Positions 1 to 11,700 of a stretch of 52,500 nt of DNA are shown piece after piece. Source of the stretch: Cristatella mucedo (lineage: Eukaryota > Bryozoa > Phylactolaemata > Cristatellidae); NCBI GenBank assembly GCA_009760855.2, contig WPIO01000056.1, positions 315,001-367,500 on the forward strand. The letters run 5' to 3'. How positions within the stretch are numbered: position 1 is the first letter of the stretch; every line of letters starts with the position of its first letter. Below the pieces are notes generated by a model. It had not been told where the DNA came from. It searched no databases and saw nothing but the letters and a program-made list of their open reading frames with translations. A program made the position numbers and the translations under genes.

Positions 1-193
1 GCCGCTCTGCCACAGCCGCAGACACAGCCGTCCGTGCGTGCGTGCTCTCCGCCCTCTCGTTGTCGCTTCCGCTTAGACGCACGAAGCCGCCGTCGCTCGA
101 TTTTCCGGACCGCGCCCCGCCCACCCGCCCGCCGGGCGGCCGGCATCCTTGCAGCGGGCTGCAGGTGCCACGTCGGTTCCGTCCTCCTTCTAG
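1..193. other. GC-rich left edge
   Basis: This stretch is GC-rich and ends in a pyrimidine-rich tract followed by AG at 192-193, which looks like a 3' splice site. No open frame here has recognisable protein character. It may be the end of an intron or part of a CpG-rich 5' region of a gene that begins outside the window. Confidence 0.3.
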
Positions 194-452
194 AGAGTGC
201 TCTGGCGTCCTGCTGTCGGAGCTGACTTCCGGCTTCGAGATACCCGACTGGATGCTGGCCAAGGTGCAGTCGCACATGATCTACTTGCACGGATCCGTGT
301 CCCGCATCAGACCGACCTCTTCAGCGATCTCTTCAGTTGGTGCCAGCGACGTCGCCACCGGAAGCGCACTGCAGCCAAACGACAGCAGAGCAACGGTGGC
401 GCCGACGACGATGCCGATAGAAGCCCGTGCAGGACACTCGGCGGCAGAGACG
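194..452 (+). CDS. candidate internal exon, unknown protein
   Basis: A strong pyrimidine tract and AG precede position 194, and a good donor (GTAAGG) follows position 452. Between them one frame is fully open: one leading base, then 86 codons ending exactly on a codon boundary. It reads through the peptide FEIPDWMLAKVQSHMIYLHG, which has the look of a real folded protein, then becomes rich in S, T and A. A second frame is also open and carries DLFSDLFSWCQRRRHRKR, so the frame is not certain. The donor phase (0) matches the acidic exon at 5255-5422, so the two could belong to one plus-strand gene. I do not recognise the family. Confidence 0.3.
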
Positions 453-880
453 GTAAGGGTGTGTGTACGTGTCACTCGACGCTCTGCTTTGCGCCTTGCC
501 TCGGTCTTGCGATGGCCATCAATGGTGATCCCGAATCGCGAATCCCGCTCATCGGGTCATCATCGAGCTTCGCGTAGGCGCAATTCTTTTAAAAATTAAT
601 TTATATTAATAATCGCTTTGGCTTGCCTTCCTTGCTCATACTAACGAAGTGGCTTGCTGTCTCATCTCGCTCGGTGAAATCCTGCAAACGCCTTGCCACG
701 GCATACCGCACCCGCATCGAAATCTTTGCGTTTGATCCACGATGGTGACAATGGTTGGCTGCACGGCTTTAGTAAAAAGTAAAAGAAGTCTTAGGGATTG
801 GCTGATTCGACTGCCCCATCGACATAGAAGCAGGAGAGCCATAGCGTGGCAATCATCCACCGGCCTCTGGTATTGGTAAT
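453..880. other. no recognisable feature
   Basis: Mixed-composition DNA following the candidate donor at 453. I see no repeat family, exon or regulatory site that I can support. Confidence 0.4.
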
Positions 881-1175
881 GCAATGTAATGTATCTCCTT
901 CTGTAACTCCACAAAGTCATAAAGACTACACGGGTGTTACACGAAGGAGAATTTTGTATAGCGCACTCACAGCCTAAGCGGCTTTCGGTACTCATTCGGT
1001 AGCCAACAGACTTCGTCTCACGCAACAAAGAGAAAGTGGAAAGCAAAGCAGAGTCAGGTCAGGAGAGCAGTTGAGGTAGTGAGTAGCATGGAAGTAGCAG
1101 CTCAGGACCACTGAAAAGGATGAGCCATATTCGGCAGCAGGAGAGTAGTTGCCGTAGTAGAGAATTGTCTGTTGA
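881..1175 (-). mobile_element. LINE-B 3' fragment
   Basis: This segment matches three other places in the window (28268-28900, 36600-36830 reversed, 43905-44445). Read on the minus strand it has the conserved block that translates around NYSPAAEYGSS and FHATHYLNCSPD, which follows the reverse-transcriptase C-terminal region in the longer copies. Frameshifts are visible. It is a 5'-truncated, dead non-LTR retrotransposon copy. Confidence 0.7.
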
Positions 1176-1245
1176 ACGACTCGAACCCACGTTCTGGGTC
1201 GTAAAGTGCAAGCACCCAACTTCTAGATCAGTGGCTGTCGATTTA
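1165..1245 (-). repeat. tRNA-derived SINE-like remnant
   Basis: On the minus strand there is a B-box-like GGTTCGAGTC with an A-box-like region upstream, spaced as in a tRNA. It does not fold into a complete cloverleaf by eye, so I call it a SINE head or tRNA pseudogene and not a tRNA gene. Confidence 0.4.
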
Positions 1246-1679
1246 ACCAGAATTCGGGCTAGTGGACTGACGACCCAAGGGTGATAGGCTGCATCGATCT
1301 AATGACGTCTGCGAGAGCAACAGCACTGATCCGAATGACAAATGGAGTGGTCGCCTGTGCGATTAGCCATCGTGCGCAGTTGTTTGTTGTATGCATTCGC
1401 GTGGCCGTTCTGTGGGTGGCTGTAGCAACCTTTGCCTTAATCTCAGTGCTGTGTGATTTTGACAACCTTGCACACCAGGACGTCCCTCGATTTTTTGAAT
1501 TATTCTCATAACTTTTTTTTTTAGCTCTTTCTAACTTATGCGTTTGGAAGGCTCGACATGCAGTCGTGTTTGTACTTAAAGGGTGTCTCGCTCTGAACCT
1601 GAGGTAGCCAAAAGAAGAAAAAGTATTGCATGCTGAGCTTATCACTGCTGTCGGGAAAAATCAGATCCGAAGGCACACA
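1246..1679. other. no recognisable feature
   Basis: Short open frames run on both strands but none has protein character or splice signals that I trust. Confidence 0.4.
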
Positions 1680-1863
1680 TAATAATAATAATGCAGGCTG
1701 ATTTAGCAGCCTCTTTTCGTATAGCGACAGAAGAGCCTTTACGGCTATCATCACCGCTTGCAGCGGCGATAAAGGATCGCCCACCACAGGATTCGAACCC
1801 ATGACCTCAGGGCCAAGGCGGTGAAAAGCAACCGCCTTACCTAGTGAGCCATTACGACTCACC
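1680..1863 (-). mobile_element. SINE-A copy 1 (tRNA-derived)
   Basis: A tRNA-derived SINE in reverse orientation. On the minus strand it starts with GTGAGTCGTAATGGCTCACT (A-box region), has the B box GGTTCGAATCC, then a body ending in a pyrimidine/purine stretch and an (ATT)n tail, seen as AATAAT at the left edge. Four further copies lie in this window (2668, 14712, 24566 and 48820). Confidence 0.85.
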
Positions 1864-2667
1864 AAAAAACATCATGCTGCATCTCTCATTGTTTTTTACC
1901 CATCATTGATCTGTTTACAATAACTTTGCGGTGGACCGCTTTGGTTCTCTGCATATGCAGCTCCTAGAAAAATCGTTTGGTCTCACGATGTCCCTTTCTC
2001 ACATCTGTCTCTCTTTTGAACTGCTGGATACTTGCGCAGCAAATGCAGCACTCACATTCCTGCTCTTTCGGTGTTCATTCTGGGGTACCCATTCCACGGG
2101 CGATCCCTTGATAGTAAAGTACGACTATTATGGACTCATGCAGTGGCAGACCTACATTGACTGCCACTGTTTATTACCCTACCGACACAGCTCTTATAGA
2201 CAATTATGCCTCCGGGTTTAAGAAATTTTCTTACTCGATTAGCTCAGCGTGCATGGCCTTATTTTAAACCGTGGCCACATAGCTCTACAAAGTTGTTCAC
2301 TCTCTCGAAGTCCACTTGGACCATTTGATGGAGCAGCTTACCTCTCCACCTGTTGACTCGAAGTCGGTAAGAAATTCTTGAATCCACAGTGCTTTTGAGG
2401 TATGCCACTCGCCAACAGTAAGAAACAGAGTCTGAGTCTGCATATTGCATATCCGATTTCTGATTTCTATATTGGCATCCAACCAAGTGGTAGATTCGGT
2501 TTGAGAAGCAGGTATCAGTTGTTTAAAAGGGCCAGCCTTGCGCAGCCGGCCTTGCAAAGTCGCTAGTCGGCATTCCACATCGTAGGTCATCTAGGCTGCG
2601 TCCAGACTGTGTGCTGTGAACAGCAGGTGTATTTTGCATGTTGCAGCGGCTCTGGAATCGGTATCAG
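1864..2667. other. no recognisable feature
   Basis: Unique-looking AT/GC-balanced sequence. The ORFs of 75 to 97 codons here have no recognisable domains. Confidence 0.4.
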
Positions 2668-2803
2668 GTCACCTTAGCCCCCTGGGTGAGGTGCTTGCTC
2701 TTCGCGACCCAGAGGTCGTTGGTTTGAGTCCTGCAGCAGGCAATCCTGCATTGCCCTCTGCAAGAGGGCTGGTCGTTAAGGCTCTTCTGCGGCTATATAA
2801 ATG
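2668..2803 (+). mobile_element. SINE-A copy 2 (diverged)
   Basis: A diverged forward copy of the SINE-A family. A GTGAGGTGCTTGCTCTTC A-box region, B box GGTTTGAGTCC and the shared body 'GTTAAGGCTCTTCTGCGGCT' are visible. The tail runs directly into the (CA)n microsatellite at 2819. Confidence 0.7.
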
Positions 2804-2811
2804 AACATGCA

Positions 2812-2992
<181 letters not shown>

Positions 2993-2999
2993 ATAACCA

Positions 3000-3457
3000 A
3001 ACATAATACAAAATACTCTAATGGCAACAGGTATTTATGAAGGCTACTTAAGATGGCACTCACGAGCTAGCCGTGGGCTTTTCGGTTAAAATTCCCCCAA
3101 TACCCGGATCACAAAAAATTACAGTCATATGCATTCAACTAATGATATCTACTGCACCACGTCATTGTACTGCTTCCTTATTAGTTGGTGAGTCCTCCTT
3201 GATTTTGGAGGACGACCTGTATGTAGGCTGTAGGCTGCGCATCGACACCACCATCAGCTGCTGCTGCTGCTGCTGAGAGCGAGTGCCATTGCCGTACTTG
3301 GAAGCATTCCTCTGCTGAAGGCTGCACGTGCACACAAATTCAGCTGTGGCCACCAATTCCCAAGGATGCTGTAGCAGAGCACTTCTCGGCAGAGGGGGGG
3401 GGGGTTGCCCAGCTTGGCTGACTCTGCATAAGTCGTGTAGTGAATATGCTGTGTCTG
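3000..3457. other. no gene; short CTG and G runs
   Basis: A (CTG)5-like run lies near 3259 and a G9 run near 3397. I see no supported gene. Confidence 0.4.
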
Positions 3458-3507
3458 AACTGCATCCATTGCCAACCGGCCGCAGCAGGTTGGCAATGGA
3501 TGCAGTT
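3458..3507. repeat. perfect 20-bp inverted repeat (hairpin)
   Basis: AACTGCATCCATTGCCAACC at 3458-3477 is exactly reverse-complementary to 3488-3507, with a 10-base spacer. The pairing stops sharply at both ends. It could be the core of a small foldback element or a hairpin RNA. No flanking repeat explains it. Confidence 0.9.
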
Positions 3508-3656
3508 TGGCGCAGCTTCAAATTGGCAGCCACGAGCATGCACACTCATTCACACATGGTGCAATGGGATTCTTCTTTCGTGTGTACGTAAGTGCAAATA
3601 TAAAGCCGGCGTTCTGAGGCCGACTTCCGTTGAATGTCGAACGAAAAGTAATCTCG

Positions 3657-3735
3657 ACAGCTCAACGGGTTGAGCATTGGACCGGTATAGTTCCGAGGTT
3701 GCGAGGTCTCATGCCGTTCGAGGCGAAATTCTTCG
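3657..3735 (+). repeat. tRNA-derived SINE-like fragment
   Basis: GCTCAACGGGTTGAGCA resembles a tRNA D-arm/A box and GAGGTCTCATGCC resembles a weak B box about 35 bases further on. It has no complete tRNA fold and is probably a SINE head of a third family. Confidence 0.35.
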
Positions 3736-3739
3736 TCTG

Positions 3740-4235
3740 CTCTCAGTCGCCTCTCAGTGCAGCTGCTCCTCCAGTTGCTCTGCATTTTGAAAGGAGGTTG
3801 TAAGCAATCGTTGTTGAACCCCTGCAAGCTTTCCATTTGGCTCACATGCAACCGGCGTTTGTTGTTGCCAAAGATTTTAATTTACCCGTGTGAGTACAGC
3901 TAATTGACTACCCAGTCTTCAGGGGTTCGTCAGTGGGGCATTGCTCGTAGTCCGTTCAACCTTTTTGCGCTGTGCTGCTTGCTCAGTCAAAACACTGTAT
4001 TACCGTATTTGACGAAATATATTCTCTTCGGCAAAGTGGCAGTTCTGCACAGTTCTGCTGCTGCTTCACCTTTGCTTCACTTTCGTCCCACTCAGTAATG
4101 GCTTCTAAAGGCTGGGATGTCTGGTTAAAGGTGGCCTTCCGATCTCGATCTCGTAGCCCATCCATCTCTCGGAGTCGGTATCACGTGGTTATGTATTATC
4201 CTGGCGGCCAAGTTAGTGGCAGATGGCCATCGAGC

Positions 4236-4288
<53 letters not shown>

Positions 4289-5254
4289 CGTGCGTGTGCG
4301 TGTTCTGATTACTGCAGCGCTGTCTGTCAAGGACTGGCAGAATGCCTTTAGCGCAGTCGCTATGCTCCTTAGTAGTCGGAGATGCTACAGAGGCGACGGT
4401 TTCTGTGCGGAAGGCCGGAAAAGGAACTGAAGCGAGGCATGCGGGTTGTCATGGGGATGTCACGTGCATCACATTTGGCCGTATTCGAAGAAAAAACATT
4501 GTGACAGGATTTTTGTTGGCAGCATTCTTAAAAGCTGATAAGTAGTTTTAAAACGGCTGATTACTGCATCGAAATCGGTCGATGCTTCAGCGAAATTTCA
4601 TTCCTTTAATCCACCGGAGAAACACCTTTAGGAGGCATCTTAAGGTCTAGCTAGGTCCACCATTTCACTTTGCAAGCATCTAACCTCTTAGCTGCTAAGC
4701 AGTTTTTACTGTCCAGAGCATCAGGATTTGGCCTGACTTGAGGTGTGTAAATACTCGTGGCCATGAATATATTTGAGCCAAAAAACAAAGCAGACAAGTT
4801 ACCTTGTCTAGTGTGACAACTACTGTCTCAGCACATTTGTTTCCATGTTTTTCTTTTATGCGTCACATGCATGGACAACCCTCAGCTTATATGAGGTGCT
4901 ATGCTATACACAATTATTCGTTCTTTGCACTATTGCTGATCAGTGCACTCTTGAAGCTTTTTGTTCGTATTCATATCTTTAGTAGCTCATTGCCACCTAA
5001 CCATTTTTGCCAATTAGTACACAAATCAACGAGCATGCAAGCCTCAGAGATTGTAGTCGGACGACCTGTCCTCTAATTATCCAAACTATCGTGATGGTCA
5101 CACCGCTTATTCTTTCGTTATGCAAATTATCTTGATCGCCAAGAGCGTTCTCTGGAGCATTGAGTGATAATGAAACATGGAGACCAGGAACACGAGTGCT
5201 GTGGTGGCCCCCAGCTGTGTGCGGTTGAGTGTTTGGCACGTTGGAACGTTGCAG
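3740..5254. other. no gene; (TG)n at 4237-4290
   Basis: A TG run with some CG alternation lies at about 4237-4290. The rest is unique-looking sequence with no supported exon, possibly an intron of the candidate gene whose exons are at 194 and 5255. Confidence 0.4.
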
Positions 5255-5422
5255 GTTCGCCTTTCAGATTTTGAGAACGAGGCAATGCCACTCATGATGG
5301 CCTCACTGGTAAACATGGCCTCCGACGACGACGATGATGAGGATGATGGTGACGACGATGATGTCGACGACGGCGACGATGATGAATACGGACCACCAGA
5401 TTTGCCGATGCAGTCAGATTGA
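5255..5422 (+). CDS. candidate terminal exon with acidic tail
   Basis: A GCAG acceptor ends at 5254. The following frame starts in phase 0, reads VRLSDFENEAMPLMMASLVN, then an Asp-rich stretch and ends at TGA 5420-5422 after PPDLPMQSD. An acidic C-terminal tail after a short structured segment occurs in many chaperone, ubiquitin-pathway and chromatin proteins, but I do not recognise this one. The Asp codons are GAC/GAT repeats, so slippage could have built part of the tail. Phase is compatible with the exon at 194-452. It may instead be a chance ORF over a (GAY)n repeat. Confidence 0.3.
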   Translation, partial: VRLSDFENEAMPLMMASLVNMASDDDDDEDDGDDDDVDDGDDDEYGPPDLPMQSD

Positions 5423-5934
5423 TGCCTTTTGAAGGCTGTAGACATAAGCTCAAGAGTATTTTTTGTAAATAGTACCTTATGGTGCAGCTAGCACTGCTTT
5501 ATTAATTATTGGTACTAGAATAATATATATTCGATATGAGGATGAATCAGTCATCATGAGAAAAGATTGTTTTCACTCCGTTACCCGATCTTGTTATATT
5601 TTGCTCAAATAAGGGCCTGACTTGAGCAAGCACGGATGCTATGCACATTCGGCACTGACTGAGCAAAGTGACCGAGTGTTAGTTCAGCTTTAGAAGTGTA
5701 TTCTAACGAAATGCCCCTGCTGACCTTTATCTGCTGACCCTGATCGCTCCTTCTCTCGTGTTTGTTTTGGGCGTTTAGCTAGTCAGTCAGCAAATCTCAA
5801 ATGGCCTGGTGGCGCGAGTCGTGGGCCAAGTATGCTGTGGCTCTGGGCTTGAGCCCTTTATCTTCACCTTTCACTTTCGCCGCGTAGGTTTTCTGAGAGC
5901 TCAATCAATATTTACCGTGACCTTGGCCTTGGGG
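5423..5934. other. no recognisable feature
   Basis: AT-rich sequence after the candidate acidic exon. No polyadenylation signal or repeat is clear enough to assign. Confidence 0.35.
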
Positions 5935-7330
5935 TGACAGAGCCTGGATGGCGTTCCTAGGATATTGTGAGCCCAGGGACAAACTAAACAGATGGCGCCC
6001 CATTTTTTTTATTCAATAATTTTCAAATACATGGAGTAAAATTATTATAAATGAAATTCAAAATCACAACTTAGAATAGTTACGTTGTGTGACATGATAT
6101 TTAATCTTATAAGATTGTAATGATGATATAATAATTATAAAGTGTTTATGTATTACAGTGTACAAAATCTTACACATCGATTCTCACTGACTTTACCGTA
6201 GCAAATTGGCCAATGACATCATCGAAATTAATCTGCTCCAAGTGTTCCTTTTCAGTGCTTCGTAGTGCCAACTTGCTAAGGTGGTGTTGTCCCATTGAAG
6301 CGCGAAAATACTCTTAACTAAGTTTTAGTTTGCTGAAAGACCCATTCACAGCTAGCTGGCTCTTGATACCGTAACCGTCAGAACAATTGGGAGAGAAATG
6401 CGTAGATTCGGAAATGTACCATTTCCAAATGCAACAATATAGTGCATAGAAAATCCATTAGTTTTTTGGTAAGTTTTTAATTCGCATCCTAAGAAATATT
6501 GTACAATCTTCAATCTCCGTTGCTATTTCTTCGCCATTGACGTCGGTGTTGTAAGAAAATAAAAAATGTACGCAACTTTCACGCGATTTGTCCGTGTCCG
6601 TTTCAGAGAGGAGTTTCCATATCTAGTATGAATCCAAATTTTAGGTCTTCGTCCTTTATTCTCAAAAACTGCGTCGATCTCCTGTTGTTGAAGACGCTCG
6701 TTCACGCTTTTCATTGCACGAATTTTTTCCTTCGCTGTAAGTCCGACGTCTGTAGCGTGTTCTCCAGACATCCTGCTACGTCGCCTTATTCTTCTCTCAA
6801 TCTCAATGCTCCAAGCTCCGCATTTATCTTTGGTAATGTTTGCAGCATTTCCACTCGAATCGCTACGAATTTGGACTAGTTCTTGCTTCAGGGATTCAAG
6901 GTCTGGATTCGCTCAATTTTCCCGAAAATAGTGTTCCAGAATTTCAGTAAAACTATAACGTTAAAATTTAATATACTTGAAAGCAACTGAGCTGCATCAC
7001 TTCTGGTTTCAGAACTCATTGGTAGGTCTTCGATATGCTTTCCAGCAGCTCTACTAGTTCGTCAAGGCATATAGTTCTGAATATAGCTCCAGAAGTGTGA
7101 CAAACTGGATCCTGTTTGGCTTTCTACTCGCTCCACCCACAGAGTGGTCATGCCTCCACGAGGCACCTTTGAGCGAATTTAAACGTTGGACGAATGGTTT
7201 TGTCGTCAGCCGTCTCTTTATCTGATCTCGTTATATGGCGAGCTCGTAGTAACGCGTCAGTCATTTCGCCGATCTGCCACGCTTTTCACCACAACGTAGG
7301 CGTGCTAGACGGTGCTTGTGATTTTTTGAT
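5935..7330 (-). pseudogene. hAT-superfamily transposase remnant
   Basis: On the minus strand the C-terminal hAT dimerisation region is clear: GSFSKLKLS near 6330, then ALRST and, at about 6200-6225, INFDDVIGQFA, which match the conserved end of ZMYM1/TTF-type hAT transposases. A stop follows SKLKLS and a frameshift separates this part from FPNLRISLPIVLTVTVSRAS just upstream of it. Further upstream (about 6880-7060) are segments such as RSDAAQLLSSILNF and IVLLKFWNTIFGKIE, as in the middle of these proteins. The N-terminal half and terminal inverted repeats are not visible. The copy is broken by several stops and cannot encode a transposase. Confidence 0.8.
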
Positions 7331-7365
7331 GGGTTTTTTCTTGCCTCAGTCTTGACGTAGAAGCA

Positions 7366-7405
7366 TTTATATATATATATATATATATATATTAATTATA
7401 CTTAT
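7366..7405. repeat. (TA)n microsatellite
   Basis: A TA dinucleotide run followed by a degenerate AT-rich tail that adjoins the SINE-B copy. Confidence 0.9.
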
Positions 7406-7411
7406 ATTTAT

Positions 7412-7560
7412 TTATATATAAAATTCATATAGGAAGCGCCCTAATAGAACTGAATCCCTATCTTGGTACTTAACGAGCCCACGACCTTGGTCGTTAAAGG
7501 CGAACGCCTTGACCTGCGGTCGCCAGAGGTGAGCCTCTGGGCCAAACCAGGGCGGCATAG
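7412..7560 (-). mobile_element. SINE-B copy 1
   Basis: The reverse complement begins with the tRNA-like head containing TTTGGCCCAGAGG and continues to the body and tail 'AGGGCGCTTCC' found in the clearer copies at 14246-14397 and 21518-21660. It is diverged, and the 3' end abuts the TA run. Confidence 0.6.
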
Positions 7561-7588
7561 AATCATGCTCAGCTTCGTTCAGCATTCG

Positions 7589-7623
7589 CTCAGTCCTTGG
7601 TGATTTATGCACCAAGGACTGAG
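7589..7623. repeat. 14-bp perfect inverted repeat
   Basis: CTCAGTCCTTGGTG at 7589-7602 is exactly reverse-complementary to 7610-7623, with a 7-base spacer. It lies about 30 bases beyond the SINE-B copy. Confidence 0.85.
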
Positions 7624-7624
7624 T

Positions 7625-8094
7625 CAGGATAAAAGCAGGACAGGGCAACACTGGTCGGGTAAACTCCATTACTTTGGGAGGCTGTGGTGCGCTAGACAAA
7701 TGCTAGACCCATTATAATCCATAAGCCTCTAAAGTGATCAGAGCAAAAAATATAATGCAAAAAATTAAAATGTAAAGCGTGTCACGTCTTATGCAAGCTT
7801 CAAGTTCCGAAAGACAGGCTACGCAGAAATGCAACTTGGTCGTTACTTGTTGCCGGGTTACACTTTGTTTCCGGTCGTGCGGCGCTTCCTGGCGACCGAT
7901 GCCTGCCGCTGTAGCTGAATAGCCCCGAACTCTTTCGGGTGTCGATTTTTCGCGGAACACTCGTAACACTTGTAAGCGTGCCAATTTGCTAAAGTGAATT
8001 TGCTTTGAGTTTCTTGATTATTTTCGTGAGTGGAAACGCAGCTGCCCTTTTTCAGGTGATTTAATTGAATTAAGTCAGGTGATTGATTCAACGC
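7625..8094. promoter_or_regulatory. upstream region of the ARL16-like gene
   Basis: The ARL16 promoter and 5' UTR should lie here, judged only by position immediately upstream of the start codon at 8095. No TATA box or initiator is clear. Minus-strand ORFs of 90-98 codons overlap here but show no recognisable domain. Confidence 0.3.
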
Positions 8095-8653
8095 ATGACT
8101 CTCCTTCTGGGACCTGTCGGTGTAGGCAAAACGCTGCTTTGCAAGAGGCTTCAAAATATCCTTAACTGTGCTATTTCATATGCGAAAATAATCGCGTGGC
8201 CATTTAAGCTCTTATTTTTATATCTCGGATTGCCGTGACCTGTCACATTTGTGCCCATCGAGCTCACACTCTGCTCTGCTTGTTAAGCAGTTAGCTTTGC
8301 TATTCTTCCTGACGTATATATATATATATATATATATACGTCTAGAAATTCCGCAAGATGAATTTCAAATACCATCGACTATCCCTACGGTGAGTGTTTA
8401 TTGGATGCAAGCCTTCAGTAATGGCTCTTCAGTTCTGATTGATTGCATGACAGTTTTTGTTTCACCTAGGTCGGGACTAACCTCGTGAATATCTCCGTGG
8501 GAAGGAAAAAAGAAGGCATCACCATCAGAGAGATGGGAGGATGTATGGGCCCCATATGGCATAAGTACCTGGACGACTGCACCAGTATCATCGTAAGTCA
8601 GTTTGATAATAAAAACGTATCGCAAATCAAATCGTATTGTTATCAAATATATG

Positions 8654-8713
<60 letters not shown>

Positions 8714-11700
8714 CTATAATCAAGTTTTTATCCGGGGCTTCGATTGCTTCACAAAGTTATTGCTCCCGAAGTCGTCGCTGAAATTCACGCGAGCCGTTCC
8801 TGCAGTGGCGAATTCACATTAAGCTGCTTTTGTGACAGCACCCAGGCCAATCCTAAGCCTCTGGGATAATAATAATAATAATAAGAATAATAATACACTT
8901 TATATAGCGCCTTCAAAGAATCCAATCTCTCTCGAGGCACTTTCAATCTAATGCCTTTGCACAAGCTTCTGCAGGCAGATTTAAGATTTCCTTCAGATTT
9001 TTAAAAGGCAGCCAGTAATAACGATATTGCCCTTCCCTCGTCTAGTACGACCATGTTATTCATGTTGTTTGTTTATCAAGCATGATATTACTCACCATTC
9101 ATTTGCCTTTCCCTTTGTAGCAAATGTAAAGCACCTAGAAAGAGATTGAATTCTCTGAGGGCGCTTTATCAAGTGCATTATTATTATTATTATTATTATT
9201 ACAACGTATTTGAAATTCTATTCTAGTGTAGCTGCATAGCTGTGGCAGTATGGATGCTATGCTTGCCATTTTTTCTGGTGACTGTGGACAGTAATTTCTT
9301 AACTATGCGTTTCCATTGTCATTTTGCAGTTCATGATCGATCTGAGCAATAGGCAGCAGATTTCCGCTGCCTGCATACAGCTTTACATGCTCTTGACTCA
9401 GAAGCAGACCCACGAAAAGCCCGTGCTGATATTGTTGCACAAAGTGTAAGTCTTGCATCCAAAGTGCAAACATTACATTTAAACAAGCTTGTGCGATTTA
9501 ATGTTACTAAGAACCTGTCGTGGCTGCTTGCTGACTTCATACTCTTGAGATTCACTTTTAGATCAATGACCCCCATTTGCTCTGAAGATGACATGTTACA
9601 AGCTTTTCCCGACTTCATCTTATGCCAGAACAAGTGTTTTGTTTGGTTTGAACCATGCTGCCCAGCTGGTGTAGTATTTTTTTGCAGATCTTGGAGAGAC
9701 ATTGTTCTTTGATGCAAGCGTCGTAGAATTCAGCCGTTAGGTTTTATCACATAAGTACTATCAAGGAATGCACACTCTCGCAGATTTTTGCAGCTGACAT
9801 ATGCTCATGCACTAGGATAGCAGTGACCACAGGCCGACTGGCAACAGCAATCACTGCAACTACTATAGATGGCTTGTGTTCTAGGACACTGGAATAATGA
9901 ACTTCGTCAATGTGCTTGATTTACATTGTTGTACCAGTGCTGTGTCACTAAATTGGGTGCTTGGCAAGCTTGTGGTCGTCGGGGTCTCGTATCTTTGGTC
10001 ATTTCAAGTGAGTGATCATTTTCTCATTGTCACTATTTTAACGGCTGTCCTAGTGGTCAAGTGGGCAGTGTCGCTGCTCTCTGTTTCCCGAGGTCTCAGG
10101 TTGAGTCCTGTTGGAGTAACATTTTTTCGCCGATCAATAGACGTCAACTGTAACAGTGCAGGTCTCCAGTGCTATCGTGGCAATCAATTAAGGCAAGATA
10201 GCAATCTGGAGCATGCTTCCAAAGTGCTATCAAGTGGCAACAGGGTCAATGCAATGCGTCCTCTCCTAAGTAGCAAATGCCTTAGCATTTATTTTTTATC
10301 CCTCATGCAGCCTTGAGTGCATATGCATGGAAAAGCTGTATACTTGTTGTTTCTATGATATCAGATATTGACGTTTCATGATAATCACTCTCTTCAAATG
10401 TGCTGAGCCGACTGTTGAACTTGCGAAAGTATCACAGCGGCTCTGCAGCAAATCCAAGCACCGCCTGGGGACACAGAAGAGATTATGCCTACTTAAGCTC
10501 AGCAGTCGAAACCCCCAGGACGCTGGGCTCTAATGCCTAGCCACTTGGCATCCGGTTAGCGGGCCGCAAGGCGTAGTCATCGGGTGTCATCCAGCAAGAA
10601 GTTCTTGAATTCCATCATTCCAAACCTCAGTTACTCACTTTTAGAGAATGCGCAGTCAGAGCTGCTGTCGTGCTGCTGTTACTGCTGGGGGAGAGGGGCT
10701 CAGCCACGTCCGATGGAGAGGGGGGCCCAGATTTTCTCTGGCTGTCGAAGCCGCAAGTGTGTACGAGTGACACGTGCACTGCTGGACCGCAGTGTTTTAG
10801 GAATCGTCTACCCGTGCACGAATGCCTGACTGCATGGGCACGCATGCTTTCAGGAATCTGGCCTCGATTCTCGGCTCAGATTGGCCCTCGATGCCATCTT
10901 TGATACTGAGCTCACACCTTTTGGACCGTTGTGCAGACGTCTAGTAGGGCTTTAGCTATCTGATTATACACACCTCAAGCCTCAAGTACGAGACTGAGTG
11001 CACTCAGGCTCGACGAGCAAGCTGCTGCTCAGGTCAATGCAAGATCCCAGTTCTGGCGTTTTCAGTGTTTTTGTGAGCCAAGAACTTCACGTTTTATTGA
11101 CCACCTTCGGTTGTAAGTGCTTGCAGAGAACAGGCTGTCTGGCGGTGCCTTTCAGCTGGTGGACCCGTCGACTCCATCTTGGGCAGCGGCGACTTGTCGT
11201 TCTGCTTTGTGGAAATCTTTGCCGCCCTTTGCTCTTTAAGCTTTGATAGTGCTTTGCAGTGTATATGGGCTCAACTCTCTACTGCTTCGGCCGAGCTATG
11301 TTTGAGATACTTAGATAGACAGCTTAGATGTGCCTGGATATACTGCTTATAAAGCATCCAAGGATGGATGGTTGCACAGAAGGGAGAAGCTATTGCAAGT
11401 AGTCGTTCAGTTGTTGAAAGTGAACAGCTAAAATTAGCTGCAGCCTCGAGCTGCTGCTGCCGTCGCTGCAGCTGCAGATGAAGAGAGCTCCTGACTTTTG
11501 ATTCCACGGGTACTCGATGGTCAGTCAGGTGCATGGCGGCGACTGCCGAGTCCTGCTGCAGCTGATGCTGGGGTGCTCATCAATATCCACTGGCTGATTG
11601 CTTCCTGTTAATTGTAGTGCATCCGGAGTGGCCACTCCCTGCTGCTCATGGTTGCCACGATGGCTGGTATGCGAAGCCTTGCTAGCCTTACTTCCGAATG

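Noticed and set aside
3657-3735. A functional tRNA gene
   Set aside because: Only box-like fragments are seen, with no complete acceptor and anticodon stems. The same judgement holds for 1165-1245 and 10040-10115.
8156-8339. An ordinary GT-AG intron from the GT at 8167
   Set aside because: Joining GTGCTA to the AG at 8345 creates a stop codon at the junction, whereas the AT-AC reading stays open and matches the family.
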